From Pseudomonas nitroreducens TX1 (GTDB taxonomy: Bacteria > Pseudomonadota > Gammaproteobacteria > Pseudomonadales > Pseudomonadaceae), in NCBI RefSeq assembly GCF_000313755.1, contig NZ_AMZB01000103.1, forward strand, positions 18,555 through 82,554: a stretch of DNA of 64,000 bases. The letters run 5' to 3'. The notes beneath the pieces are model-generated. The model worked only from the letters and a program-made list of their open reading frames with translations, searched no databases and was not told where the DNA came from. Shown here in pieces: positions 9,967-18,855 of the stretch; positions within the stretch are counted from its first letter, which is position 1, and each line of letters begins with the position of its first letter. Position numbers and translations under genes: made by a program.

Positions 9967-11601
9967 ATGATCAAGAAAGTTAGCGGGGCGCTGCTGGGCC
10001 TCGCTCTGGCAGTGAATTGCGCGCCCGCGTTCGCGGACACAAAAAAAGTCGACGTGCTGCTTATCGGTGGCGGCATCATGAGCACCACCCTGGGCGTCTG
10101 GCTCAACGAGCTGGAGCCGGGCTGGAGCATGGAGATGGTCGAGCGCCTGGACGGCGTCGCCCAGGAAAGCTCCAACGGCTGGAACAACGCCGGCACAGGC
10201 CATTCCGCCCTGGCCGAGCTGAACTACACCCCCGAAGATAAAGACGGTAACGTCACTATCGCCAAGGCGGTGGAGATCAACGAATCCTTCCAGATCTCCC
10301 GTCAGTTCTGGGCCTGGCAGGTGCAGAACGGCGTGCTGAAGAACCCGCGCTCGTTCATCAACTCCACTCCGCACATGAGCTTCGTCTGGGGCGACGACAA
10401 CATCGCCTTCCTCAGGAAGCGCTACGAGGCGCTGCAGGCCAGCCCGCTGTTCCGCGGCATGCAGTATTCCGAAGACCCGGCGCAGATCGCCAAATGGGTG
10501 CCGCTGATGATGCAGGGCCGCGACCCCTCGCAGAAGATCGCTGCCACCTGGACGCCGATCGGCACCGACGTGAACTTCGGCGAGATCACCCGCCAGTTCG
10601 CCGGCTACCTGCAGACCAAACCGAACTTCAGCCTGAAGCTCTCCAGCGAAGTCGAGGACATCACCCGCAACGACGACGGCACCTGGCGCGTCGAGTACAA
10701 GAACCTCAAGGACGGCAGTGTTACCGAAACCGACGCCAAATTCGTCTTCATCGGCGCTGGCGGCGGTGCACTGCGCCTGCTGCAGAAATCCGGTATCGAA
10801 GAAGCCAGGGACTACGCCGGTTTCCCGGTGGGCGGTTCGTTCCTGGTCACCGAGAACCCGACTCTCGCCCAGCAGCATCTGGCCAAGGCCTACGGCAAAG
10901 CATCGGTCGGCGCGCCGCCGATGTCCGTGCCGCACCTGGATACCCGCGTGCTGGACGGCAAGCGCGTGATCCTCTTCGGGCCGTTCGCCACCTTCTCCAC
11001 CAAGTTCCTCAAGGAAGGCTCGTACCTCGATCTGCTGGGCAGCACCAACGTCCACAACGTCTGGCCGATGACCCGCGTGGGCATCGATGAGTATCCGCTG
11101 GTGGAGTACCTCGCCGGCCAGCTGATGCTCTCCGACGACGACCGCCTCGCGGCGCTGCGCGAATACTTCCCGGAAGCCAAGGCCGAGGACTGGCGCCTGT
11201 GGCAAGCCGGTCAGCGCGTGCAGATCATCAAGCGTGACGCGGACAAGGGTGGCGTGCTGAAGCTCGGCACCGAGATCGTCGCCTCCGCCGACGGCAGCAT
11301 CGCCGGCCTGCTGGGCGCATCGCCGGGCGCTTCCACCGCCGCGCCGATCATGCTCAGCGTGCTGGAGAAGGTGTTCAAGGACAAACTCGCCACCCCCGAA
11401 TGGCAGGCCAAGGTCCACCAGATCGTCCCCAGCTACGGCACCAAGCTCAACGACAGCCCGCAGAAGACCTTCGCGGAGTGGAGCTACACCGCCAAGGTCC
11501 TGCAACTGGACCCGCCGCCGGCCATCGACCAGGCTCCTGCCGCCCAGCCGACCGACACTGCCCCAGCGCTGGAAAAGGCCGCTAGTGACATGGCGCTCTG
11601 A
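9967..11601 (+). CDS. mqo: Malate:quinone oxidoreductase
   Basis: A 544-residue FAD enzyme that oxidises malate to oxaloacetate and reduces the quinone pool. The FAD-binding motif [19 protein letters not shown] begins near residue 28, and the family motifs [23 protein letters not shown] and [16 protein letters not shown] are present. The ATG at 9967 is chosen because it begins a basic and hydrophobic leader ending in APAFA before the FAD domain; the upstream open frame back to 9772 is not protein-like. The leader looks like a Sec signal peptide, which is odd for an enzyme acting on cytoplasmic malate; it may serve as an uncleaved membrane anchor. A strong terminator follows at 11620. The gene stands alone. 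Confidence 0.93.
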   Translation: MIKKVSGALLGLALAVNCAPAFADTKKVDVLLIGGGIMSTTLGVWLNELEPGWSMEMVERLDGVAQESSNGWNNAGTGHSALAELNYTPEDKDGNVTIAKAVEINESFQISRQFWAWQVQNGVLKNPRSFINSTPHMSFVWGDDNIAFLRKRYEALQASPLFRGMQYSEDPAQIAKWVPLMMQGRDPSQKIAATWTPIGTDVNFGEITRQFAGYLQTKPNFSLKLSSEVEDITRNDDGTWRVEYKNLKDGSVTETDAKFVFIGAGGGALRLLQKSGIEEARDYAGFPVGGSFLVTENPTLAQQHLAKAYGKASVGAPPMSVPHLDTRVLDGKRVILFGPFATFSTKFLKEGSYLDLLGSTNVHNVWPMTRVGIDEYPLVEYLAGQLMLSDDDRLAALREYFPEAKAEDWRLWQAGQRVQIIKRDADKGGVLKLGTEIVASADGSIAGLLGASPGASTAAPIMLSVLEKVFKDKLATPEWQAKVHQIVPSYGTKLNDSPQKTFAEWSYTAKVLQLDPPPAIDQAPAAQPTDTAPALEKAASDMAL

Positions 11602-11619
11602 CCGATCCAAGGTTCCACG

Positions 11620-11645
11620 GGCCCGCCGATTGGCGGGCCTTTTAC
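11620..11645 (+). terminator. Rho-independent terminator of mqo
   Basis: GGCCCGCC-GATT-GGCGGGCC forms a perfect 8-bp stem with a four-base loop and is followed by CTTTTACTTT. It starts 19 bp after the mqo stop codon. Confidence 0.9.
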
Positions 11646-12220
11646 TTTGAATTCACACGAATCTTGGCGCTGTTCGGAACACAAATGTACCGGCGCGATC
11701 CAAGAGAAACGAAACGCCGTTACGTGTGGCCGGTGCGGACATGGATTGCTCGCGCAGGAACGGATTCATCATTGATGATTTCGCTCGGCTCCCGGCTGGA
11801 TCTGAGTAGTGGTGGATTGATCGCGGACACAGTCCGCTCCTACGCGAGGCTTGCTATTCGCGGTAACGGGAACACCCGGCATGCGCCTCCTTTCCCCTAC
11901 AGGGAAGGGCCGGGGACCTGGGGAGGGAAGGGCGTGGCACTGTAGGGGCGAGCCCGCCGGTCGTGAGTATCCGGGCGGGGCTTGCCAGCGGGCTCGCTCC
12001 TACGGCGGCCAATGAGGTCGCTATCAGATGCGTCCTCAAAACCTCGTGGCAGAGTGGCATGGGCTGTTCGCGAGCAAGCTCACTCCTGCAACGGTATGGT
12101 TCCGCGTAGGAGCGGACGCCGTCCGCGATCGAATCTCCGCCACTCCAATTGATCAAGGCGCTGCGCCCGATCATTTTTAACCCCACGACACCCTGCACTC
12201 ACACTCCTACGAAAAGCGCA
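11646..12220. repeat. Gene-free stretch with degenerate REP-like repeats
   Basis: No protein-like frame is present. Copies of two interspersed families were found: the 'cgcggac..gtccgctcctac' type at 11822-11842 and, in reverse, at 12104-12126; and the 'gcgagcaagctc..tcctgc' type at 11987-12004 and 12066-12089. Nothing else recognisable was seen. Confidence 0.65.
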
Positions 12221-14947
12221 TCAGCTGCGCGACGCTTTCCAGCGACGGATCACCAGCTTCTCCAGCTCTACCGCGAAGAACACCACGACGCCGATGCCCA
12301 GCGAGATCAGCCAGCCGCTGAAGGGCAGGGCAACGGTATGGAAGGCGGTCTGCATGAAGGGCACGTAGATCACGAAGCACTGCAGCAGGATCAGCGCCAG
12401 GGTCACGGTGAGCAGCGCGCCGTTACGCAGCAGCGCGGTGTTCAGCGAGAACTCCTCCTGCAGGCGGCAATTGAACAGGTAGGCCCACTGCGCGGTGACC
12501 AGGGTGTGCAGGATCATGGTGCGGATGTGGTCGGTGTCCTGGCCGTTGCTGACCATCCAGGCTTCCAGCAGGAAGGCCGCGGCGGTGAGTAGGCCGCCGA
12601 CGTAGAGCACCCGCCAGACCGCGAAGCCATTGAGGATCGACTCCTTCGCGTTGCGCGGCGGCCGGCGCATCATCCCCGGCTCGCCAGGCTCGAAGGCCAG
12701 GGCGAAGGACAGGGTGGTGGAGGTCGCCATGTTCATCCAGAGGATCTGCAGCGGCGCCAGGGGAATCACCGCGCCGGCGAGGATCGCCATGACGATCAGC
12801 AGGCCCTGGGCCATGTTGGTCGGCAGGATGAACAGCACGGTCTTCTTCAGGTTGTCATAGACCCGGCGGCCTTCGCGCACGGCGCCGGCGATGGTGGAGA
12901 AGTTGTCGTCGGTGAGCACCATGTCGGCGGCTTCCTTGGTCACCTCGGTGCCCTTGATGCCCATGGCGATACCGACGTCGGCCTGTTTCAGCGCCGGAGC
13001 GTCGTTGACGCCGTCGCCGGTCATGCCGACCACTTCCTCGTTGGCCTGCAGCGCGCGCACCAGGCGCAGCTTGTGCTCGGGGCTGGTACGGGCGAATACC
13101 GAGTACTGCATGGCGAGGGATTTCAGCCGGGTGTCATCGGCCTGCTCCAGCTCCTGGCCGGTCATGGCGCGCAGGTCGTTGCCCATGCCGAGCATGCCGG
13201 CGATGGCCACGGCGGTGTCCGGGTGGTCGCCGGTGATCATCTTCACCTGGATGCCGGCGCGCTTGCACAGCGCAATGGCCTCGATGGCCTCGGGGCGCGG
13301 CGGGTCGAGCAGGCCGGCGACGCCGAGGAAGATCATGCCGTCCTGCACGTCCTCGTGGTCGATCACGCCGTCATCGGGCTGCACCGGCTTGTAGGCGGCG
13401 GCGAGCATGCGCAGGCCCTGCCCGGCGATGAAACTCATCTCGCGCTCCCAGTACTCGCGGTCCAGCGGCTCCACACCGCCCGCGCCGAGCTGCTGTTGGC
13501 ACATGCGCAGCAGCACGTCGGGCGCGCCCTTGAGGTAGACCAGGCTCCGCCCGGCAACGTCGCAGCGTCGCGCCATGTACTTGTAGGCGGAGTCGAAGGG
13601 AATCTTGCCGAACTTCTGGAACTCGATCTCCGGCAGGTTGGCTTTGCGCGCCAGGACTTTCAGCGCGCCCTCGGTGGGGCCGCCGACCACGCCCCAGCGA
13701 CCTTCGTCGCCCAGTTGCAGGCTGCTGTCGTTGCAGATGTCTACTGCGCGGATGAAGGACTCCAGCGCGGTGTGTTGCGACCAGTCGAGCTCCTCGCTGG
13801 TGCTGCCGAAGGTGATGCGACCCCTGGGCTCGTAGCTCTGGCCCTCAACCGCATAAATGCCGTTGGCGAGCAGCACGCTCTTCACGGTCATCTCGTTCAT
13901 GGTCAGGGTGCCGGTCTTGTCCGAGCAGATCACGCTCATGGCGCCGAGGGTTTCCACGGTCGGCAGCTTGCGGATGATCGCCTTGTTCTGTGCCATGCGT
14001 TGCACGCCCAGCGACAGGATGATCGAGACGATGGCCGGCAGGCCCTCCGGTACCGAGGCCACCGCCAGGCTGATCAGCGACAGCAGCAGTTCGCCGAAGG
14101 GGTAGTCGTGCCAGAAGAAGCCGATGATGAAGAGCGCCACCATCATGCCGATGATCAGTTGGAAGATGCGCTTGCCCAGCTCGGCGATCTGCCGCAGCAG
14201 CGGCGTCTCGCCCTCGTCGACGTTGGCGATCAGCTTGTTGATGCGCCCGAGTTCGGTGGTCGGGCCGGTGGCGATCACCACGCCGCGCGCATTTCCGGCG
14301 CTGACGTTGGTGCCGGAGAAGCCGAGGTTGGTGCGGTCGGCCAGCAGCGCTTCCTTGTCCAGTGCGTCGGCGTGCTTGCCCACGGTGAGGGATTCCCCGG
14401 TGAGCATGGATTCCTCGACCTGCAGGTGGTGCACGTCAAACAGGCGTACATCGGCGGGAATCTTGTCGCCGGGACGCAGGATGACGATGTCGCCCGGCAC
14501 CAGCCGGGCGGCGTCCATCTCGACCTTCTTGCCGTTGCGCACCACGTGGGCGGTACTGCTGAGCATGCCGCGCAGGGCAGCGAGTGACTTCTCCGCCTTG
14601 TTCTCCTGGAAGAAGCCGATGCCTGCGTTGATCACCGCCACCAGCAGGATGACGACGGTGTCGGTCCAGTGGCCCATCAGCGCGGTGGCCACGGCGGCGG
14701 CCAGGAGGATGTAGATCAGCACATCGTTGAAGTGCCGGGCGAAGCGCAGCCAGAGCGGATCGACCGCCTTGGCCGGCAAGGCGTTGGGGCCGACGCGCAG
14801 CAACCGCGCCTCGGCTTCGTCAGGGGAGAGGCCCTGCGCGCAGGTCTGCAGATCGGCCAGGGTCTGGTCGACGCTCTTGCGGTACCAGTCGGTGCTTTTG
14901 GGGTCGGTGCTGTGCCGATTGCCGTCGGTGGTTTGCTGTGCAGTCAT
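12221..14947 (-). CDS. P-type cation-transporting ATPase (type II)
   Basis: A 908-residue inner-membrane pump. It has the phosphorylation motif DKTGTLT (Asp343 from this start), the actuator motif TGES, GDGVNDAPALKQADVGIAMG, and the M4 motif VASVPEGLPA, which puts it near the SERCA/PacL-type pumps. The M6 region, however, reads WMNMATSTTLSFALAFEPGEPGMMRRPP, resembling CtpF/Pma1-type pumps rather than the NLVTD of classical calcium pumps. The transported ion is therefore uncertain; calcium is plausible. The ATG at 14947 has GGGAG eight bases upstream and is preferred to the ATG eight codons earlier. The gene is alone, flanked by repeats on both sides. Confidence 0.9.
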   Translation of the reverse strand: MTAQQTTDGNRHSTDPKSTDWYRKSVDQTLADLQTCAQGLSPDEAEARLLRVGPNALPAKAVDPLWLRFARHFNDVLIYILLAAAVATALMGHWTDTVVILLVAVINAGIGFFQENKAEKSLAALRGMLSSTAHVVRNGKKVEMDAARLVPGDIVILRPGDKIPADVRLFDVHHLQVEESMLTGESLTVGKHADALDKEALLADRTNLGFSGTNVSAGNARGVVIATGPTTELGRINKLIANVDEGETPLLRQIAELGKRIFQLIIGMMVALFIIGFFWHDYPFGELLLSLISLAVASVPEGLPAIVSIILSLGVQRMAQNKAIIRKLPTVETLGAMSVICSDKTGTLTMNEMTVKSVLLANGIYAVEGQSYEPRGRITFGSTSEELDWSQHTALESFIRAVDICNDSSLQLGDEGRWGVVGGPTEGALKVLARKANLPEIEFQKFGKIPFDSAYKYMARRCDVAGRSLVYLKGAPDVLLRMCQQQLGAGGVEPLDREYWEREMSFIAGQGLRMLAAAYKPVQPDDGVIDHEDVQDGMIFLGVAGLLDPPRPEAIEAIALCKRAGIQVKMITGDHPDTAVAIAGMLGMGNDLRAMTGQELEQADDTRLKSLAMQYSVFARTSPEHKLRLVRALQANEEVVGMTGDGVNDAPALKQADVGIAMGIKGTEVTKEAADMVLTDDNFSTIAGAVREGRRVYDNLKKTVLFILPTNMAQGLLIVMAILAGAVIPLAPLQILWMNMATSTTLSFALAFEPGEPGMMRRPPRNAKESILNGFAVWRVLYVGGLLTAAAFLLEAWMVSNGQDTDHIRTMILHTLVTAQWAYLFNCRLQEEFSLNTALLRNGALLTVTLALILLQCFVIYVPFMQTAFHTVALPFSGWLISLGIGVVVFFAVELEKLVIRRWKASRS

Positions 14948-15184
14948 GCTTTGACTCCCGGCTCCTGCCAAGTGGGAAAGGTGAATAACTGCAGGGAAGC
15001 GTAGCTGTAGGAAATTGCTGTAGGGCTGTCATATCTCAAGGTTCGGCCGATCCTGGCTGAACCTTTCCTGAACGAAGCTGAGTCGAGGGTTCGCTGCGGC
15101 GGGGCGCGCGTCTCCGCAGGCGGGATGGGTGTAGGAGCAACTGTCTTTCTCTGAAAGTCAGTGCCCTGGACTCCCTCTCCCTAA
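14948..15184. other. Upstream region of the P-type ATPase gene
   Basis: This stretch holds the ribosome site of the minus-strand ATPase gene and no gene of its own. No clear promoter or operator was recognised before the hairpin array begins. Confidence 0.4.
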
Positions 15185-15714
15185 CCCTCTCCCTGAAGGG
15201 AGAGGGGACTGGGTTGGTGCAGGTTGAAACCAAAGCGTCAGCCGGCACGGACGGCTCCCTCTCCCTGAAGGGAGAGGGGACTGGGTTGGTGCAGGTTGAA
15301 ACCAAAGCGTCAGCCGGCACGGACGGCTCCCTCTCCCTGAAGGGAGAGGGGACTGGGTTGGTGCAGGTTGAAACCAAAGCGTCAGCCGGCACGGACGGCT
15401 CCCTCTCCCTGAAGGGAGAGGGGACTGGGTTGGTGCAGGTTGAAACCAAAGCGTCAGCCGGCACGGACGGCTCCCTCTCCCTGAAGGGAGAGGGGACTGG
15501 GTTGGTGCAGGTTGAAACCAAAGCGTCAGCCGGCACGGACGGCTCCCTCTCCCTGAAGGGGGAGGGGACTCGGTTGGTGCAGGTTGAAACCAAAGCGTCA
15601 GCCGGCACGGACGGCTCCTTCTCCCTGAAGGGAGAGGGGACTGGGTCGGTGCAGGTTGAAACCAAAGCGTCAGCCGGCACGGACGGCTCCCTCTCCCTTC
15701 AGGGAGAGGGCGGG
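15185..15714. repeat. 72-bp tandem array of eight hairpins (seven units)
   Basis: Hairpins of the form CCCTCTCCCT-GA-AGGGAGAGGG begin at 15185, 15257, 15329, 15401, 15473, 15545, 15617 and 15689, exactly 72 bp apart, joined by nearly identical 50-base linkers. The last hairpin has TC at its centre in place of GA, as does the closing hairpin of the single-unit copies at 9471 and 38062, so the array looks like an internal amplification of that element. Only single-base changes separate the units (for example at 15561, 15571, 15618 and 15647), which implies recent expansion. Because 72 is divisible by three, long open frames appear on both strands; these are not genes. Confidence 0.93.
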
Positions 15715-15753
15715 GGAGAGGGGCGAGGCTGGCACAGGATTATCCAGGTAGAA

Positions 15754-15840
15754 GCGGGCTCTGTCCGCGATCGCTTTTCCGCCGCTCAGGGGCATCCGGG
15801 ACTTGGGCAAAATCAGTCGCGGACGGAGTCCGCTCCTACG
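15754..15840. repeat. Inverted pair of REP-like elements
   Basis: A 'gcgggctctgtccgcgatcg' copy at 15754-15773 faces its inverse at 15817-15840. The second copy reaches into the last codons of the AraC-type gene, so the end of that protein may have been altered by the repeat. Confidence 0.7.
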
Positions 15841-16387
15841 AAGAAGTCAGCTCCTCCGCGCCGCCCACCCGGCTGGCCTGTCGCCAGCGGTTCGGCGTGC
15901 AGCCCACCAGCTTGCGGAAGCTGCGGCAGAAGTGCGACTGGTCGGCGAAGCCACATTCCTGGCTGACCTGGGAGATCGGGGCTTCGCCGCTGGCCAGCAG
16001 TTCGCGGGCGCGGTCGATGCGCAGGCGCAGCGCCCACTCCCGTGGCGCAAGCCCGGTGGCCTGCTTGAAGGCGCGGGAAAAATGGCTGCGCGACATACCG
16101 CATTGCTCGGCGACATCGGCGATATACAAACGGCTGAGCAGGCTGCCGGCGAGGATGTCCTTGGCCTTGCGTTCCTGCCAGGGGGCGAGGGCGAGGCGCT
16201 CGCAAGCATCCGGTCCGTCATCGCAGGGCGCGGGCATCCGGTAGTGTTCCAGCAGGTGCTGGCAAAGGCGCTGGCTGGCCTGGTGGAGGCCGTCGCCCTG
16301 GCTTTCCAGCGCCTCCATGAGTTGCTGGACCAGGCGGTGGGTCTGGGGGGCGAGCATGGTCGCTACCTGGTGGGCAGGTGCGGGCAT
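15836..16387 (-). CDS. AraC-family transcriptional regulator
   Basis: A 183-residue protein whose C-terminal 100 residues are an AraC/XylS double helix-turn-helix domain: LYIADVAEQCGMSRSHFSRAFKQATGLAPREWALRLRIDRARELL followed by ISQVSQECGFADQSHFCRSFRKLVGCTPNRWR. The first 80 residues are short for a ligand-binding domain and match nothing I recognise. It is transcribed away from the LysR gene, with about 210 bp between the starts that include a palindrome and a direct repeat. Its targets cannot be deduced; the LysR gene and itself are the closest candidates. Confidence 0.88.
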   Translation of the reverse strand: MPAPAHQVATMLAPQTHRLVQQLMEALESQGDGLHQASQRLCQHLLEHYRMPAPCDDGPDACERLALAPWQERKAKDILAGSLLSRLYIADVAEQCGMSRSHFSRAFKQATGLAPREWALRLRIDRARELLASGEAPISQVSQECGFADQSHFCRSFRKLVGCTPNRWRQASRVGGAEELTSS

Positions 16388-16441
16388 GGCGTCTCTCTTC
16401 TCGTTTCATCGGCGGCTGAAATGCCGCTCCGGAATGTAAAA

Positions 16442-16481
16442 AAATCAAGGTAAATCAAGGTGATCCGATGCTCAATCGGAT
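16442..16481. promoter_or_regulatory. Direct repeat and palindrome between divergent regulators
   Basis: AATCAAGGT occurs at 16442-16450 and 16453-16461, 11 bp apart, a spacing suited to an AraC-type dimer on one face of the helix. Directly after it ATCCGAT-GCTCA-ATCGGAT (16463-16481) is a perfect palindrome. Which regulator binds is not known. Confidence 0.5.
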
Positions 16482-16601
16482 TAAGCCAAACGGTGCGCGA
16501 ATGAGCACACGCGTCCAAGAAAAATACCCTGTTTCATGATCGACTGGCGCGGCCCTCGTCTTGTGCAAAGATGCCCACTCCACAGCCCCGAGCGACCAGC
16601 C

Positions 16602-17513
16602 ATGAACCGAAACGATCTGCGCCGCCTGGACATGAACCTGCTGGTGATCTTCGAATCCCTGATGCTGGAGCGGAACCTCACCCGCGTCGGCGAGAAGCTG
16701 TTCATCACCCAGTCCACCGTCAGCGCCGCCCTGGCCCGCCTGCGGGACCTGTTCGACGACCCGCTGCTGGTGCGTGCCGGCCGCGCCATGGAACCCACCA
16801 GCCGGGCGCTGCATATCTTCGAGGAGCTGCGCCCGGCGATGGACGTGATCTCCGCAGCCGTCAGCCGGGCCAAGACCTTCGAGCCCGAGAGCAGCTGCAA
16901 CATCTTCCGCCTGGGCCTTTCCGACGACGCCGAGTTCGGCCTGTTCCCGGCGCTGCTGGCGCGCCTGCAGCAGGAAGCGCCGAATATCACTGTGGTGGTG
17001 CGGCGCGCCAACTTCCTGCTGATGCCGGCGCTGCTGTCCTCCGGTGAGATCACTGTCGGCGTCAGCTACACCACCGACCTGCCGGCCAACGCCAAGCGCC
17101 GAAAGCTGCGCGATATCGGCGTGAAGGTGCTGCGCGGTGACGATCGCCCCGGCCCGCTGACCCTGGACGACTACTGTTCGCGACCACATGTGATGGTGTC
17201 CTTCTCTGGCGACCTGAACGGCGCCATCGACCTGGACCTTGAGCGTATCGAACGCCGCCGTCGCGTGGTGCTGGCCGTGCCGCAGTTCGGCAGCCTGCGC
17301 GCGCTGCTGCGCAACACCGAGATGATCGCCACCGTTCCCGACTACGCGGCCTGCGCGCTGGTGGAGGACAGCTGCCTGCGCGCCGAATCCCCCCCGTTGG
17401 AGATCAGGCCGGCCGAGCTGTCCCTGGTCTGGAACGCCGCCCACGACAATGACCCAGCAGAACGCTGGCTGCGCGAGCGGATGGTCGAGTACATGAGTGC
17501 GCCGGTGCCCTGA
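16602..17513 (+). CDS. MexT-like LysR-family regulator
   Basis: A 303-residue LysR regulator. The helix-turn-helix is at residues 8-65 (LDMNLLVIFESLMLERNLTRVGEKLFITQSTVSAALARLRDLFDDPLLVR). The effector domain closely resembles MexT, the activator of the mexEF-oprN pump in P. aeruginosa, for example RANFLLMPALLSSGEITVGVSYTTDLPANAKR, PHVMVSF.GDL and NDPAERWLR at the end. This resemblance is from memory of the MexT sequence. The ATG at 16602 begins the usual MNRNDLRRLD. No mexEF-oprN or mexS gene lies nearby, so it is a MexT paralogue or a displaced orthologue with unknown targets. Confidence 0.88.
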   Translation: MNRNDLRRLDMNLLVIFESLMLERNLTRVGEKLFITQSTVSAALARLRDLFDDPLLVRAGRAMEPTSRALHIFEELRPAMDVISAAVSRAKTFEPESSCNIFRLGLSDDAEFGLFPALLARLQQEAPNITVVVRRANFLLMPALLSSGEITVGVSYTTDLPANAKRRKLRDIGVKVLRGDDRPGPLTLDDYCSRPHVMVSFSGDLNGAIDLDLERIERRRRVVLAVPQFGSLRALLRNTEMIATVPDYAACALVEDSCLRAESPPLEIRPAELSLVWNAAHDNDPAERWLRERMVEYMSAPVP

Positions 17514-17728
17514 GACCCGGGCTCCGGCCTTTGTGGGAGGGGGCGCGCCTGAGTGTTCTGCCCAAAGACATGGTTAACAGGTGTTGGGAGACATGGGTAA
17601 CGCATTCAGGATCACGGGATTGCTGAGTCGGGAGATCCAGCGATGCGGTGGAAGGAGTGCACACCTGTGCCCAGTCGCTATGAATTCGTTGTTTGGGCTG
17701 AGCAGCCTCAGGCCACTGTTCGCGCGCA

Positions 17729-17755
17729 TAAAAAAGCCCGCTGGAGCGGCGGGCT
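17729..17755 (-). terminator. Rho-independent terminator of the amine dehydrogenase operon
   Basis: Read on the minus strand, AGCCCGCCGCTCCAGCGGGCT forms a stem followed by TTTTTTA, starting about 19 bp after the cytochrome gene. It ends the operon that starts with the large amine dehydrogenase subunit. Confidence 0.88.
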
Positions 17756-17773
17756 GAGTGCGGAGGCAAATCT

Positions 17774-18301
17774 TCAATAGGAATCGCTCATCCCATCGGT
17801 GATGGCGATGCCCTGCTTGCGCATTTCCTGGATCAACCCGGCGCGGGTGCCCGGCAGGTTGAGCAGGGCCTGGTAGCGCGTGGCTTTGACTTCCTCGGCA
17901 GTGTAGGGCTTGAACTCGGCGGGCATGCTGTCGCCGGCCATGCCTTCCTTGCGCAGCAGCCAGTTGAGCAGGTCGGCGAGCTGCGCGTCGTTCAGCGCGG
18001 ACTGGGACATGCCCGGTACACGCACGAGGAATTGCCGGCCACCGTCCACCTTCAGGAAGTTGCCGACGAAGCCGTGCAGGCGCGGCGTGTCGTTGGCCTT
18101 GCTGCCGCTGCCTTCGGTGAGGTGGCAGCCGGCGCATTGCAGCTGGTAGTTGGTGGCTGGGGTGTAGCTTTGCTGGGAGATCGGCCTTTGCACCTCCTCG
18201 TTGCCGGGCGCCGGCCGTTGGTGCGGATCGGGGATCGCACGGGCCTGGGCAAGGGGGGCGACCAGGCTGCAGAGCAGGGCGCCGACAACGAGACTGCGCA
18301 T
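17774..18301 (-). CDS. Monohaem c-type cytochrome of the amine dehydrogenase operon
   Basis: A 175-residue secreted protein with signal peptide MRSLVVGALLCSLVAPLAQA and a single haem site CAGCH (Cys56, Cys59, His60). Met residues downstream (RVPGMSQ, EGMAGDSM) could be the sixth ligand. It is the last gene of the operon, 15 bp after the small-subunit gene. The likely role is electron acceptor for the TTQ dehydrogenase, taking the place of amicyanin or azurin, or a helper in cofactor maturation. It is not MauG, which has two haems and is about twice as long. A small cytochrome gene is, as far as I recall, also found after the aau genes of Alcaligenes faecalis. Confidence 0.85.
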   Translation of the reverse strand: MRSLVVGALLCSLVAPLAQARAIPDPHQRPAPGNEEVQRPISQQSYTPATNYQLQCAGCHLTEGSGSKANDTPRLHGFVGNFLKVDGGRQFLVRVPGMSQSALNDAQLADLLNWLLRKEGMAGDSMPAEFKPYTAEEVKATRYQALLNLPGTRAGLIQEMRKQGIAITDGMSDSY

Positions 18302-18316
18302 GTGACTTCTCCCGAC

Positions 18317-18838
18317 CTAGACCGCGACGCCGCGGATGATGGTGACGGTGCAGTTGTAGATGCGCGACTCCGCGCCCAGGCACCAGTTGACGTCGTTGTT
18401 GTTGAACGGACGGTACAGCGGTTCCTCGCTCTCGTTGCGGGTACAGGCGCACTGGGAGCAGCTGTGCTTACCGCAGCAGTCGTTGTAGGAAATGATGTAG
18501 TCCTTGCCGTCTGCCGGATTACGGCAGGTACCGATCCAGGTCACCTGGGATGCATCAGTGCCGGGCGGGCAGGACGTGGTGGTGCCGCCGCAGCAGGAGC
18601 AGAGGAAGCCGTCGATGGAGCAGTAGCGCCAGTAGTCGCAGCTGTTCGGGTCACCTGGGTCACCGGCCTTGGGCGCCTCGGCGGCCAGCGCCTTGGAGGT
18701 GCGGTCGATCGGCAGGATGATCGGCAGGGCTGCGCCGGCCACCAGCAGCGAGCCGAAGCGGCCCAGCAGCTTGCGCCGCGAAGTGACGTTGGCCACCTGG
18801 CGGGAGGAGCGCTCGAACAGGTTGTCGAGGAATTTCAT
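18317..18838 (-). CDS. aauA: Aromatic (aralkyl) amine dehydrogenase, small TTQ subunit
   Basis: A 173-residue precursor. The leader has a twin-arginine motif (TSRRKLLGRFG, Arg21-Arg22), as known for TTQ light chains, which fold before export. The mature part is cysteine-rich (14 Cys) and carries CDYWRYCSIDGFLCSCCGG. The two tryptophans expected to be cross-linked into tryptophan tryptophylquinone are Trp101 (VTWIGTC) and Trp152 (NDVNWC), with the catalytic Asp120 in SYNDCCGK. The segments WIGTC.NP.DGKDY.ISY.DCCGK and NDVNWC are closer to aromatic amine dehydrogenase than to methylamine dehydrogenase as I know them. Substrates would be tyramine, phenethylamine or tryptamine; that choice is inferred. 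Confidence 0.88.
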   Translation of the reverse strand: MKFLDNLFERSSRQVANVTSRRKLLGRFGSLLVAGAALPIILPIDRTSKALAAEAPKAGDPGDPNSCDYWRYCSIDGFLCSCCGGTTTSCPPGTDASQVTWIGTCRNPADGKDYIISYNDCCGKHSCSQCACTRNESEEPLYRPFNNNDVNWCLGAESRIYNCTVTIIRGVAV

Positions 18839-18855
18839 TCTTGTTCTCTCCGTGA

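Noticed and set aside
15185..15714. Array as a CRISPR
   Set aside because: Both the hairpin and the linker are the same in every unit, so there are no unique spacers, and no cas genes are near.
15036..15966. Long open frames on both strands over the hairpin array
   Set aside because: They arise because the 72-bp repeat is a multiple of three and free of stops; the translation is the same 24 residues repeated, with no family resemblance.
17774..18301. Cytochrome as MauG
   Set aside because: Only one CxxCH is present and the length is 175 residues, whereas MauG has two haem sites and is about twice as long.
18317..18838. Small subunit as methylamine dehydrogenase
   Set aside because: The segments around both TTQ tryptophans and the SYNDCCGK motif look closer to aromatic amine dehydrogenase, and mauF, mauC and mauG are missing. 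A different substrate cannot be excluded.
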